Assembly (NCBI GenBank): GCA_028023455.1
Contig: JAQFVV010012987.1
Location: 1 to 64,000, forward strand
Direction: 5' to 3'
Origin: Epiperipatus broadwayi
Taxonomy: Eukaryota; Onychophora; Udeonychophora; Euonychophora; Peripatidae
Length of the DNA: 64,000 nucleotides
The position numbers and the translations under genes were made by a program. Positions 10,573 to 23,854 of this stretch are shown piece after piece; position 1 is the first letter of the stretch; every line of letters begins with the position of its first letter. The notes under the pieces are model-generated. The model was given only the letters and a program-made list of their open reading frames with translations. It was not told where the DNA came from and did no database searches.

Positions 10573-12187
10573 ATTTAAAATATTAATAAAACATTTATAT
10601 CTTATAAAATGAACTATAATAAAAAAAAAAACTTTTAAATATAACTAAAATTCATAATAAAAAAAGTGACAAAATTTAATTAAAATAATTAAAATATAAA
10701 TTAATCAGAAAATTTTAATCTAGGCTTGAGTTTAGTGATTCTGTAATATTTACATATAATTTTATGAGTTTTGTAGGTTTGTTCTTGCGTGCACATAATA
10801 AGATGTTTTTGAAGATTCCAATTCTTTCTGGTTTTTATTTTTCAATAAGTACTGTCCTTAAATTGACTTATTTCTTTTTTTTATTGCTAATGGTTATTTT
10901 TTAAAGGTTAAAATTCTATTAAACTCTCATCATTTGATATGTAGATATTTGAGATAAGCATTTAATTTTTAGTTAATTACATCATAAGAGAGGTAGTCAA
11001 GTTTAAAATCTTAAAATAACAGTTTGAAAAGTCTGGAACCTATATCTTGTCAGGATTAATTACTATTAGCACAGTTGGTGCATCTAATCACATATTTCAG
11101 TGATTGCAGTAATGTAGTGAAGCTTTTCTATGTGGCTGCAGGACAACTTCAGCTTATCTCAATAAGTTATTAAACAACAGATTAGAAATTTTTATTGCTG
11201 CTAGGTTTATTTGTAAAAATGGCCTCAGAAATTTAATAGGCAACCCACCGAGTGCTGGAATGTCGATTGATTTTTAATGTTGGAAATAATAATTTGAATA
11301 CTTTTTCAACTTATGATATAATTAAGGACAAGTATCAGAACTAATATTCAATAATCTTACATTATATTTTGACTACTAATTAACTAAGTATCTATTTTCT
11401 GTATACCCATAAAACTTTATTGTTTTCCTGCAAATTTATTTTTTAAGTTGCTTATTAAAGTAGACAAATTTCTAGACAATCTAATTACAATTCTATTTTA
11501 CTTTAAAAATAACAATTTAAGTTTTTGCATTTTTTTCTTATAATAGACCATAGATACTTTACATAAGTTCATCTTTGTGAAATAATTTTACACAAAAGTC
11601 ATTATAATTTTTAGATGAAGTTATTTAAGTTAATAAAGAATGCAATTAAATTTTCCAAATATTGGAATGTGTTCTAAATCTATAATATTTTTGCCCATAT
11701 TATAATTATATACTCTTGATATTGTTTTATCTTTTGTTACAAATAATTTCTTAACTCTTGTGGCAAATATTTAATTAGTGGATTGCATAAATATGTTATC
11801 CAGTTGTTTCAGTAACTGTCACACATATTTTATTTAGTAATTCTTATTTGAGATTTGTAGAATTTCAATACAAAAATGCTCACTTCTTACATAGTAGCTG
11901 GAAATTCAGTAACTTACTCTGTGCATAAGTTACCATATTTTTTTTTTCAAATCTAAAACAATGACATTTAAAATAGCTCAGACAGCATGAATATAGTTGC
12001 TGTCATGGAATATAAGTTGAAAAAAAAAAATAAAACAGAGTATGCTTATTTTTATTTGTCTTTAAGTGAAGAAATACAACTAAAGAATCAAATATAGCAT
12101 TAGAACAAAATGGTTTTAATAAAAAAAATACAAAAGTATTTATAATTTTCTAAACTGTACTGGTTATATTTTACAACTAACCAGGGC
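10573..12187. other. AT-rich gene-free stretch
   Basis: Only AT-rich sequence with A-runs and T-runs. I see no ORF, RNA gene or recognised repeat. Confidence 0.5.
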
Positions 12188-12247
12188 CATGGGCCAATGG
12201 CCAGAAAACCAGTACTGTACTAATAAAATCAATATGTATGGTCACTT

Positions 12248-12249
<2 letters not shown>

Positions 12250-12338
<89 letters not shown>
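12250..12338. repeat. (TA)n microsatellite, ~89 bp
   Basis: About 44 uninterrupted TA units. They directly abut the left arm of the foldback at 12338-12522, so the element may have inserted into or carried the repeat. Confidence 0.97.
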
Positions 12339-12340
<2 letters not shown>

Positions 12341-12522
12341 ATTAGAAACCAGTCAACACCTAAACATACCAATATAGATAGTAATCAATATTTCTCACTC
12401 TTATCAAGGCAACCTCTCTTTTTTTAATAATAAGAGTGGAAATCCACTCTTACTAATGGTCCAATGAAATATTGATTACTATCTATATTAGTATGTTTAG
12501 GTGTTGACTGGTTTCTAATGGT
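12338..12522. repeat. Foldback element, 57-bp arms
   Basis: Inverted arms 12338-12394 and 12466-12522 both carry CCATTAGAAACCAGTCAACA or its complement, followed by a long near-perfect match with one mismatch seen. The loop holds a smaller perfect hairpin (AAGAGTGGA/TCCACTCTT, 12432-12451). It is non-coding and could be a MITE or a snap-back retroposon. No target duplication was found because one side is microsatellite. Confidence 0.92.
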
Positions 12523-12557
12523 TACATATTATCCAAGTTAGCTTTGAGCATTATTTC

Positions 12558-12599
12558 ACACACACACATACACACATATATATATATATATACACACAC
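12558..12599. repeat. CA/TA microsatellite
   Basis: Alternating CA and TA runs ending in CACACAC. Confidence 0.9.
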
Positions 12600-13850
12600 T
12601 GTAACTTGTCTGCACCAACTCTCCACATATCTACTGTACAAATCGGTCTTATCTTTAGCCTAGCTCAGATATTAAACTATAAATGATATAAAAATCACCG
12701 ATTTATGAGACTCAGCAATTGACTGTAAATATCTATTACATAATATTTAATGTAGATTTAAGAGATAGTTACAATAGAGTAGTATTAACATTGAAAAAAC
12801 ATGTAAAATATACTTCCCAATAATATAGCTATTATAAAAATCTTCCAATCATTATTTTGATATATTCCTTAGGAAAATTTCCACCATAGATAATGATTAA
12901 TATAACCTTTCATTAAAAATAATGTTTATTTCCTTTTACTTATCTAATCAATTACATAAAAAATAATAAAATCCAATATATTATAAAATACTTTATAATA
13001 AATATTTCTACCTTATGTATATGTCAAAGTCATCAACTATTCTTTCATAATAAAATAATAATTACTCCATTTAAGATAATTAAATAATAAGAGGGATTTT
13101 ATTAAAATCCAACTATCTTAATAATAACCACACCTAGTATTACAAATATAATTTAGATCGTTTTCTTAAGATTAGCATATATCTAAGATATTCCAAATTA
13201 TTAATTACTACCATATTTTCCAACGATTACTTAATTTACAAATTAGAAACACTAATTATAAAAATGAACCACTTTTAGAATCATCAGAATTTACACCCAT
13301 TAATTGAAATAACTTTCTCCTTTTTAATAACTTCAGTAAATTAATTAATCAACTTACACTGTTTTTTTTTTTCATATTTTTTATCTGTTTTAAATTTCCT
13401 CTTAACTTCAAGTGTAAACTGTCAGGTATTCCCATACCAATCTCTTGTGAACTCATATACTATCTTAAATTGATTTTAAAAATGAATTCAAATTAATTTT
13501 AAAACAAATTTAATATGACTTTAAAGATATAAATATTTCAGGTTAAAAATATTATGTTCTTAAATAATATCATTTAAGTAGTTGTACTTTAATTTAATAA
13601 ACAATTAATTTACCAATTTTTGTTCTTTATAATATTCCCATAATTTATGAACTTAGATATGACGGTGTGATGAAAATAATTCAGAGTAGAAACAAGCCAT
13701 TAGTCTACATTTGTATCAAAATATTTTTTCTTTAAACAAATAATAATAATTAATAACAAAATTTTAACTATTACATATTATAATAAACACCGATATTTAG
13801 TCATAATGTATGACATATTTTCCAAGTATGTAACTGCATATCCATTCGAA
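12600..13850. other. AT-rich gene-free stretch
   Basis: No ORF or repeat that I recognise in this interval. Confidence 0.5.
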
Positions 13851-13854
13851 AGGT

Positions 13855-14520
13855 AGATACTTGAAGCACTATCCAGATCTAGTTTCCTAAGATTGGTAGG
13901 CCCCCATTAATACTTATAGATCATGAGATACCCTTTAAATCTCACCACTGGAAAAAGTGAATTCAGCAACAGGGCATTCAACACATACTAACATCTATTT
14001 GTAATCCCCAATCTAACCTCTGTGAGAGAGTCATGAGGAAGGTAAACCATTTATTTCGGATCTATGTCAGCAAAAATCACCATGGATGGGTGAATCAGAC
14101 TGAAAACATCACTAATTACATAAATTGGACACAGAATGAATCTACAGGGTTTGCACCCATCAGATTACATTTTGGACAGAATTATCCAATGCTGATAAAG
14201 GCTCCCTTGCCTGTAGATTGGGAGAAAATTGATAAAGAAATGGATAAAAGAAGGGCTTGAATAAAGTTGAAACATATGGCCAAATTACGTGTAAAAAGGG
14301 AAATCGATGACCATGTAGATTCGAGGTAGAAGACTTGGCTTTTGTACAAAAACCTCACATCAACAACTCAACCCAGCATCAATATAAGAAATTTTTCCCA
14401 GTATATGAGAGACCTTTCACTATACAAAGGAAAAGTGGTCCGAATGTCTTTGTATTGGAAGATGAGTGTGGGGCTTATAGATCTTATAATGCATGGAGCC
14501 TTAGGCCAGCCATTTAAAAG
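13855..14520 (+). pseudogene. Second gypsy element: integrase fragment
   Basis: Plus-strand remnant of a Ty3/gypsy integrase unlike the one at 6.0-10.6 kb. It shows the second catalytic Asp region (LILIDHEIPF, ~13910-13935), the Glu region in altered form (ILTSICNPQSNLCERV, ~13985-14030), and a conserved INWTQNESTGFAPIRLHFGQ segment (~14125-14185). A C-terminal part resumes in another frame at 14335-14517 with KKFFPVYERPF and YNAWSLRP. Stops at about 13955 and 14260 and a frameshift before 14335 make it inactive. Nothing upstream of 13855 was recognised, so the element is 5' truncated or deleted. Confidence is high for gypsy integrase; the clade is not determined. Confidence 0.82.
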
Positions 14521-14561
14521 ATAGGAGGTGCACTTAAGGAATTGAACTCAGTGCAAATGTT

Positions 14562-14576
14562 CAGCTGGGGGAGGGG
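14562..14576 (+). promoter_or_regulatory. Possible polypurine tract of second gypsy element
   Basis: GGGGGAGGGGG lies shortly after the integrase C-terminus, where a Ty3/gypsy polypurine tract is expected. The putative LTR start (TGTGGTGTGATGGGGCAG) lies ~45 bases further on, which is farther than normal. Confidence 0.45.
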
Positions 14577-14620
14577 GTTTAAAGTTTAAAAAAACAAACA
14601 GCAAAGAAATGCATTTTTTT

Positions 14621-15500
14621 TGTGGTGTGATGGGGCAGTTAAACCGGATAATTTATCTGATTCAAAAGTTCTATCATGTAAATTAAAAACAAGTTTTATA
14701 TGTGCAATAACACACATACTTATTTATATTGAAATCTTATATTTTTAATTCTCAATTGATTTTAGTATAAAATATTTTTTATGACACTTGTTTTCTTTTA
14801 AAATAATTAAAAGCTAGCAAATTTTAATTAATCTTTTTATAAAAGTATTTTATTTTAAAAAAAAAAGATTTATTTATTTTTAAAGCTAAGATTTAGTTTG
14901 GCATGTTTTTTTTTTTTTATTAAAAAAAACAAAATTAGTTTTGTAAGATAAAGTCCTGTCAGATGTTGTTTTTGTAATTAAGATTGAGTGGTAGTTAAAG
15001 ATTTACCCGGGTTGAAAGTTGCAATAAAAGATTGCGCGGGAGATAACGATGGACATAAATAGCTCTGAGTTTTTTTTATTCATTCATTCAGATTATTCAG
15101 ATTGACTATTCTAGTCACTCAGCTTTTTTATTCTGATTGCTCAGCTTATTCAGCTTCTTGTTATTGAAGATTCATCCAGAATTTTCTGTTATCGAACCGC
15201 TATATTGTGGAAGTGATTCTAATTTATTTGATATTTGTTCCATGGAATCACCAAGTTAAATTTCCATTGACCGACAATAATTCTACTATTTGCCATGATA
15301 GTAGCAGCCATTCAGATGCATGCCTATAATATACACCATGAAGAACCTCCACAACATGATGGGCTAAGCATTTCCAAAGATGAACCTCCAGAGCTCCAAA
15401 ATTGCAACTTCAATCATGACTTAAGTATCAAGTCCAGAGATGATACCAATAGTGCTTCTATTCTTTTGAATCTAGTAAATTAACACCACCGTATAGGACT
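14621..15500 (+). repeat. Possible 3' LTR of second gypsy element
   Basis: The region follows the integrase fragment and PPT-like tract, begins with TGTGGTGTG, and contains AATAAA (~15024) and a TCAG-rich segment near 15085-15160. No second LTR exists in the window, so the limits are guesses. A 62-codon open frame at 15295-15483 is not recognised. Confidence 0.3.
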
Positions 15501-18160
15501 CTTTATAACTGAACTTTATGTGAACAGCAGAAATTAATATTACCTCAAGGTAACTTACCTTTCTATATTAAAATCAGGGCTAAATCTCTAATCAAGTCTC
15601 TAGCAAATCTCAGCTTAATCTTAAAAAAAATTTATATATTTCTGATGTGTAACCTATTAATTTAAATATTAGTTTTTTTTATATATATATTAGAAACTTA
15701 GTGGCAAGATTTTTTATTTTAAAATATTACTTATGTGAGAGTGTATGGTGAGTGATATTTTATGTCTTATATGACTTACCTCTGATAAATACTCAGGTCA
15801 ATCTTAGTAGTTTTCTTTTAATCACCTGTCCTTTTTGTTTGTTTGTCATTAAACTTAATCAAACATGGTTTGAGTTTTCTGCAAACCACTGATCTTTTGG
15901 CTGGTGGTTTAAGTGAGTATAATGTTTTTTTTTTTTTTTTTTTGGAAGAGATTTTATTTTCTATAGTTCTGATTACATAGTCTGTAATCTTCCCTTTTCT
16001 AGTGTGAGACTAACCTTGGCACATTTAAATGTATGTGACCATGGACATTTTGCAAAATTAGGACATTCTTAGTTCCAACATTTCTTTTCTGGGCTAAGAA
16101 AAGCTTGTCTGCACCATTCCATTAGTTCCCCATAAACATCCATCTTTCTAAATCTCTATAAAAAAAAGAGAAATTGGTTTAGGTGAACCACTAGCAGGAA
16201 GATATAAGCTATTCTTATATTATAGATGAGAAATAAACTTGTCTGCCTGAGTATTTAATGTATTAATGCTCTCATACACTCAATGAAGGTCAAGCTCCTA
16301 TATTTATTTTATCATATGTTCAATAAATTTAAAAGTTCTTGTAATTATTTTGGATGACATTTGTCTCAATGTTTTCTCAATTGCCTGAACAATATTCATG
16401 AGCTCTTACTCTTCCTGGGTTTAGTCCAGCACAGTCATGTTTGTATATCATGCCCACCCATCAAATAAATGTCTAGTTCCTATTTTCAGACTAGTGGCAC
16501 CCTTTTTGCGAATCCAAAATCTTTTATCCGGTACAATATATATATATATTATTCTAAACATAATAAAGTTTAAAATCAAGCACTATACAATCATAGTATT
16601 TATATGGAAATTCAATCTATTATTTCTGTTGAAGAGACTTGGATAGTTAAATCTCTAGATCACCTGATGTCAGAGATTGTCCCCAAGAAATATATACTGA
16701 AAGAGATCTGTCTGGTTTTTTAATAGGTCAATAGCTCAAGATTATGAAGTGTGATCAGGAATGCTGTGAAATTATTTGAATGATTGCATATTTTCTACCA
16801 GCATGGTGTTTAACCTTTGCACACACACATGCATAATGTATATGCTATTACTGGAAGTCATTTATTAAATCATACAATATTGTTTGTATATGAATAAAAC
16901 TGAAGAATATAAAATTTTATACAAAATCTACTTAACTTAACAAATTTTCATTTATGTTTAAAATTCTGGAATTCTTTACTTGAAAATGTTATTTTATTGT
17001 TTAATATATTAATAATTTAAATAACTATTTGTATAAATAATATATTATAGAGCTATATCTTATAATATTAAAAATAGGTGCATTTAAGTGCCCTTAAGTA
17101 GTTCATTATTTAATTAAGATATAAGATATTATTTATATATAAACCTATATGGTTTATTACAGTGATTGAGTAATCGATTCTAGAATTTAATAGACAATTA
17201 AAAAAATCCTTAATTTTATCAACTAAATGGATCTACTATGCGGAACCTGTCCATTTGGGTTTAGAACATTATATGACCTTTCAGAATAACTAAGCACACT
17301 ATTATTATCAAAATTATTAGCACTAAGTAAAATTTTGAATTTTAAATAGTTATTCTCGTAAATATTAATTAAGTACATATAAAAAATATTTTGTAAAAAA
17401 AAAAAGTACACTTTTTTTTTAATTTAAAGTTTTTTTTTTATAAAAATATTTCTAATTTAACCCCAAATACCAAAATTGTATTTACCTATGATAACTGACA
17501 TTTTGTCGAATTAAATGCTTAAAATAATCAAAATTTCAACTAAAGTTATTTTAAATTGTGAAAGAAAATTCTACAATCTCAGCAACTGAAGAATCTGTCA
17601 AAACAAGGAAAAGACTAGTTTAACATCTTGCCTTTGACTATAACAATAACAATAAAACACAAGTTCCACATATGACAGATATATGACAGCCAAGCAGACC
17701 TGCTGAAATGAGTCTTATATAGCTCACAAAACTAGCTGATAGCTATCTTTGGGCTATGTGAAATGTCACAAAAAATAAAGTATTTTCAGCTAATATCGCA
17801 GGAACAGAGTTCAAATAAAATCCTGCTACTGTAAAGAGATAGACGAGCAAAAAATTTGTGGTGTGGCTATGAAAAAAAAAAAACATCATTTACATAAACT
17901 AACTATAGAATAAAAGCCTATTTTTAATATTCAAATTAAAAATATCGCAATAATAGTAATAGCATTAGAATATTCACGCATTCATATATATATATGCATG
18001 CACAGACAGACACACATATTAGGCAAGACAAAACGATTTTAGAATATGAATGTTATTAATTTTTAAATCTTTAAAATAATGTGTACATATATTCACTGTA
18101 TAGTGAGAATTTATTTAACCACAATGTTGTTGTATTTTTCCGAAAGCATTTTTAAACACC
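15501..18160. other. AT-rich gene-free stretch
   Basis: No gene supported. A long T-run sits near 15926-15945. Short open frames at 16437-16646 and 17223-17411 show no domain or family signature. Confidence 0.5.
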
Positions 18161-18164
18161 ACAC

Positions 18165-18490
18165 ATGTAGTTTCTTCTAGGTTCTTTTTTACAATCTCTT
18201 GCTATTCAGTTTAAGACTTTAACTGCCTATCTATTACGATTTCCAATTCTAGATTTATTTCAGTTTTTTAATAATCTAATTTTGTTCTCTCACCTATAAT
18301 TTTTCTTTCAATCCCTTCTTCTTAATTGTAATATAATCTCCTCATACTTTCTTGAATGGCTCGAAATCTTCATATAGACTTTTATGTTGTGTCTAAGTTT
18401 TAGATTCATAAGTAGAAACCAGTAAAACACATCTGTTAAAAACTTTTCTTTTCAAACACAGACACGTATTTGGGTTTAATAAAAGTTATT
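18165..18490 (-). mobile_element. RTE LINE 3' fragment
   Basis: Minus-strand copy of the LINE 3' region also seen at 46990-47340. Shared blocks include TTTACAATCTCTTGCTATTC, TTGAATGGCTCGAAATCTTC, AAGTTTTAGATTCATAAG and CTTTTCTTTTCAAACACA. It corresponds to the last ~110 codons of the LINE ORF. It is too mutated to read as one frame. Confidence 0.65.
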
Positions 18491-18995
18491 ATTATTATTA
18501 AAAGCATTTTATGTTTAATTCTATGAATAATTTTATTAACGGATAAATTAAGCATAGATAAAATTAATCAAAACATCAAATAACTAAACTAAATTGTTAT
18601 AGGTTGCATTTTAATGTTAATAATATTCATATAAATTGTTATTTTTTACTCATCTATTAAAATTTCACACAACACTTCATATTTTGTTCAATTATACTTA
18701 TATGTAAAATTATAGAATAAAAACACTATACTCTTGTCTTTTTTTTTTTAACTGAGAAACTTTTAAATATTATATATTTTCATTTTTCAACCCAATATAA
18801 TGGTCCATTTTCAGAAATAACTATAAAAAAGTTTAATAATAGTAATAAAAATTGCATACTATATAAAACTAAAAACAATTGAATTTATGTCTTAGCTTTA
18901 TGGAATTATTATTATTTATCATTTTCATTCTTAATTTTTCTTTATACAGTTATTTCTGACGATGGTAAAATAAAATAAAATCGTCTGAAACATCA

Positions 18996-19347
<352 letters not shown>

Positions 19348-19396
19348 GATCATAAATGCAAGCGATAGCAAGTTATGTGATTTATAACTTGTTTTT

Positions 19397-19397
<1 letters not shown>

Positions 19398-19455
<58 letters not shown>
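19398..19455. repeat. (AAT)n microsatellite, ~58 bp
   Basis: Pure array flanking the foldback on the right. Confidence 0.97.
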
Positions 19456-20145
19456 TCTTCAGATAAAAAGGAGAGCATCATGTTTTTAGTTTTGCAATTA
19501 TTTATATAAAAGATATATTTATCCATTCATCCATGAGTAATTAACATGAATGATGCACCAACTTTTCAGGTATATCATATCTGACATCAAATGGGTATAT
19601 TTTCTGGTAGGTATGGTCCAGCAGAATTATCAGTGCAACACCTGACCAGAAGAGAAAAAAAACACACACACAAAGGATTGTATTATATGTAACTGATGCA
19701 ATATTATTAACAGTGAATTTATTTGAACAGTTTAAATAAAGCCTAAACTTTTCTAAAAACATTAATCAATTAAAACTAAATGATAGACATAGTTCAATAT
19801 GTAATTACAAGTAAAATTGCCACCATCACAAACATTCAGACTAATAAATAAATTTATATTAAATATTTTTCTGAGCAATAAAAACTGAAATAATTTATTT
19901 TTTAAGGTTAAGCTAATCATAAACTCAGAACCTTTAGGAGAACTACATGCCATATTAAAGTTATATGTATTTTTATAGTTATCACATAAGATATTTATCT
20001 GGCCAACTCAGTTTATAGATTTTTAGCCCTTAGCTAAGAACAGCCTGATATTAATTTACCAACTGGTAGTAAATGGATACCTTAGGTTGAATGTGGATCA
20101 ATTAGCTAAACAAAAAATTATAACCTTATTTGATATTTTACATTT

Positions 20146-20236
20146 TTTGTAAAGATTCACCCTACTTGGAATTGAACCCCAATTAAAAGTATAGTAGATG
20201 TGTATGTTAACTACTACATCACAAGACTAAACGTTT
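20146..20236 (-). repeat. tRNA-derived SINE or tRNA-like sequence
   Basis: The minus strand reads GTCTTGTGATGTAGTAGTTA, which resembles an A-box region, then about 40 bases later GGGGTTCAATTCC, which fits a B box. An A/T-rich tail follows. The spacing fits a tRNA head, but the acceptor stem does not close, so this is a SINE or tRNA relic rather than a functional tRNA. Confidence 0.55.
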
Positions 20237-21014
20237 CATTTTAATAATTAATGTAAATTACTTTGTTTTAAAAGTGTAACATTATTCCTTTAATTCCATT
20301 TCACTCATGTATTTGATTGTTTTTTTAAAAAAATGAATGATTGGGTTTTCCAGAAATTGTACAGCCATGAAGTATAGGAAATGACAAAGTTGAACTAAGG
20401 TCGACTCTATCACTGCATTAAAAACCTTTGACTATGGCAATTAATTATGAGACTTGATTGGAATATAAGATATTATAACATAATTTTAAATATACTGAAA
20501 TATTTTTGCTATGTATTAATTATATTATCTAAGATATTCCTCTATCATGAGGTATATTGCAATCTGCTCTCTAATTTAAATAATTAACATAAAGCAAAGA
20601 TATAAAAGTTGATAATTTAATGTCATTTTGAAAATAAATATTTTGCTAGTGAATATTGGCAATCTTATCTTTACTCTTATTTGGGCAATCTTATCTTTGC
20701 TCCCACCAAGATTTATTACAATAAAAATTATTAATCTCTATAAGTTTTAAACCATGTTAATAAATATATAAAAAAACATTACATGATATTTAATTAATTT
20801 TTTCTTTGCTACACTACATTAATCTATTATAAACTTGAATAGTCAACAGGAATTATATGATAATGCTTATTAAATCTATATCCAGTACTTTCCTATCTAC
20901 GTGTCCAGATTAAATTTTGGATTAAGACCTATATTCATAACAATCTTAAAATAGAACACAATGATAGAGAAGAAAAAATACTACTATATGCGCAATTTTA
21001 TATATATGCATATA

Positions 21015-21128
21015 TTGCAAATCCCTGCATAGTTTGGTCAATAGTCTGGAATTCAAAATCCAAGGTTTCATGACTCAACTGCCCCTTTCGGTGCCTAATT
21101 TCTTATGAACTCCTCAGTAATAAACTAT
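21015..21128 (+). repeat. SINE copy with TTCTTATGAACT tail
   Basis: A tRNA-like region (CATAGTTTGGTCAATAGTCT, then GGAATTCAAAATCC) is followed by a body ending TAATTTCTTATGAACT. The same tail occurs at about 24765, 25270 and, reversed, 32070, which defines a small SINE family. Confidence 0.5.
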
Positions 21129-21884
21129 TCGATTATTTAAATTATATATTAAGAACATTAATTAACATTTATTCATTTTAAATCTTGTAATGTTTTTAAA
21201 ATATATATATATATTTTAGTTACTTTTAACTTTGAGAATTTTTTTTTTTTTTTTTGTAAAAGAAAAAAAAATCTGTGATTAATTATGTTAGGCAACATGG
21301 AACATTGCCTCAGAGAGGTTTTCTTCATTTTTAATGATTAAAAATGATTACATTGGAATTTGAAGAATCCTGAACCTTCCAAGGAGTACTAAAATGAAAA
21401 AAAAGCTTAAAGGTAGTTACTTTTTTTAATGAATAAATATCTGTGTCATTTGTTATGATTTCTTAATTAATTTAAAATGAATTTTAATTATATCAAAAGG
21501 CATATGTCACTTAATATATATCTTTAGAATTCAAAACAAGTACAAACTTTTCCATCTACATTAAGTTTTTCTTATTACAACATTCAACCGTTGGCAGTCG
21601 ATGTACAATCTATATTTATTGCAATGAATTTTTAATTTAATAACAGAATTATGGAAATGCAGTTTTATAATGCTTTCTTTCAATGTAATGCAATACAATA
21701 ACTATTATAACTTAATATTCGTTGAGAAATTATGTGTGTGTATGTATACTTTCTAAACTTTTAATTTTTTACTAATGTAATATATAATAAATTGAACCTA
21801 TGCCATTACTATATGCAATATAAAAGATACTATAACGGAGTATATAATTTAATATTTATTTTAGTACTTAAATATTTGAAAACC
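21129..21884. other. AT-rich gene-free stretch
   Basis: No gene or recognised repeat. A short TA run lies near 21201-21213 and a T-run near 21240-21257. Confidence 0.45.
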
Positions 21885-22005
21885 AGGCACTCTTCACAAA
21901 ACCGGAGCTTAATTGTAAGTATAGAGGATTTGTATCAGTTGTACGAGATAGTGTGGATAGTTGAAGGGTGCTTGAAAGTCTGCGTTCAAATCCTTTATAT
22001 TTAGT
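21885..22005 (+). repeat. R1 repeat fragment
   Basis: Matches the 3' part of the R1 copy at 50720-50800. Shared blocks are GATAGTGTGGATAGTTGAAG and a B-box-like GTTCAAATCC. Open frames of 65-70 codons across it are accidental. Confidence 0.6.
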
Positions 22006-22214
22006 AAACTTAGTATACTTTCGATTTAATTCCCATGCATGTTTTGTAGAATTATTAGAATTCAATGTTAAATAACATTTAAAAAAGTTCGTTATTTGAG
22101 GTGATGTATTATGGCTTCTCCTTAATAAACGAAGTCAAGAATATCTCAGCAATTATGCCCAGATAAACCTGTTCTCCACTTTATTTTACATTCCCCACTC
22201 TAAATTTACCCATA

Positions 22215-22890
22215 ATCTGCTCTATCCCATTTCTACAACATAATCTTTGTCAACTCTATAACCTTTACATCTAAACCTCCCTTATCTTTTCCCAAACCCA
22301 GCATAAAAAACAATAATTCACTTTCTGTATAATCACTCTTGTCATATTTATTTTTCCACAACTTCATTATATGTACCCTTTCTGTTTTCAGACATTTATA
22401 TTCAATTAAAAAATGCCTAATATTTTCAATTCCTTCCTTATATAATTTACAAAATAAATCACCCATATTTTTCCATTTACATGTATATTCTTTTGTAGCT
22501 AAAGATCTCGTTCGAGCCTTAAACAATAAACTACTTTCCTTACTATTATCATATATTAACTCACACCTAATATTCTGTTTATTTCTATATATATTTAAAC
22601 TCTTTTTACTCTCTATACTATTTCTCCATCTCTCTAACTCCCTAGTCTTTATTAATAAATGTATTCTTTTATCCCATTCCTTACTACTATAACACTCAAT
22701 AATCTTCTTAACACAATCATCCCATCTTTTGACAAATATATTGATATAAATTCTTTATCCAAATCTTTTGCATACCGCATTACCTTTCTCACCCAATTTT
22801 GTTACCTGCCCTTTACTCATAACCCAATTAAATACTATTTTAGCTATTTTTTTATCATCCATAAACTGCAATCTACCAAACATTTTCATT
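22215..22890 (-). pseudogene. Non-LTR retrotransposon ORF2 C-terminal relic
   Basis: The minus strand encodes in order a segment with KMFGRLQFMDDKKIAKIV (~22885-22825), then after a frameshift near 22770 KKIIECYSSKEWDKRI, TRELERWRNSI and SSLLFKARTRSLA (~22520-22500). A degraded Cys/His segment (LFCKLYKEGIENIRHFLIEY) then sits where the C-terminal zinc-binding region of many non-LTR retrotransposons lies. Family knowledge: this block order occurs after the RT domain in several LINE clades. No RT motif is present, so the copy is 5' truncated or unrelated upstream sequence has replaced it. It differs from the RTE copies in this window. The clade is not assigned. Confidence 0.6.
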
Positions 22891-23169
22891 TTACTTTTTT
22901 TTTTATTTAAATGCTAGTGGCTCCACCACACGTTTGTTTTGTACAACAAACCAGGCTTCTTTTGAATTTTCACTTTATATTATTCATTTCTGTGATATTG
23001 ACATATATCTCTTAGTGTATATTACTTATATAAAAATCTATATATATATATATCAGCTTTAAAATCTGCCTTTAGTATATTCAGGGTAATAGAAGTGATA
23101 TTAAATGTCCACATGCTATTTCTAGAATATTTTTTAAGCTTCTAACTATGATCTATCAATTAAAAAAAA

Positions 23170-23225
23170 TATCTTTGTACAACATATTTCAGGCTTTGCC
23201 CTCATCAGGTATCTTTAAAATGATT
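23170..23225 (-). ncRNA. Hammerhead-core-like RNA motif
   Basis: The minus strand reads CUGAUGA, then a short hairpin GGGC-AAA-GCCU, then GAAAUAUG. This is the core 1, stem II, core 2 order of a hammerhead ribozyme. Stem II pairs in four positions (one G-U). I could not find convincing stems I and III or a cleavage site, so this may be a decayed ribozyme or a chance match. Confidence 0.35.
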
Positions 23226-23854
23226 GATAATTCCCAACATAGCAATATTATTTTTATATCACCACAATATTCGATTTCCATGTTGAAGCTCAAACACTAA
23301 TACTAATACTATATTATTTAATACACTCTTATTTATAATAGCTTAATATTAATATACAAGGCAGTATTTATTTAAATATAACAAAATATTAGTAATTGTT
23401 ACTTATCATAATGAAATTAATTTGTTAATTCAAATATGTCTATTTGTGTTTAAATAAATATTTGGGTTCTAGTCCACTAGCCACCACACACTACAACATG
23501 CTGCTTGATGTCTCTGTTGCTAATCACTTAAAATTAAGTATGGCCTTCCAAACTTCTGATAAAAAACAAAGATAGAAAAATAAATAAAGATGTTTTGTGC
23601 TGATTATCTAAATCAACTCATAAAAATGTAAGCATTTCACATCCATTATATGTTACCTCTTAAAAAAGTTCATTTAACATCTTGTAATGCTTTTTTGAAT
23701 TTTTTTCTTGGTTATAATTTCACAATAAAAGCAAGTAATATAGTGTTTGTTTAAAGCATCTTTTAAATAATGTTTAAAATGTAAATGGCATATACTTTTC
23801 CCACAAAACCATGTTCAAGTTTATCACAAAATACATTATAAGCACTCTATTACT

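Noticed and set aside
12189-12377. 62-codon Ile-Tyr repeat frame
   Set aside because: Translation of (TA)n running into the foldback arm.
22339-22910. Plus-strand frames of 117 and 83 codons
   Set aside because: They overlap the minus-strand LINE relic, which has recognisable motifs; the plus-strand peptides are Leu/Ser/Phe-rich shadows.
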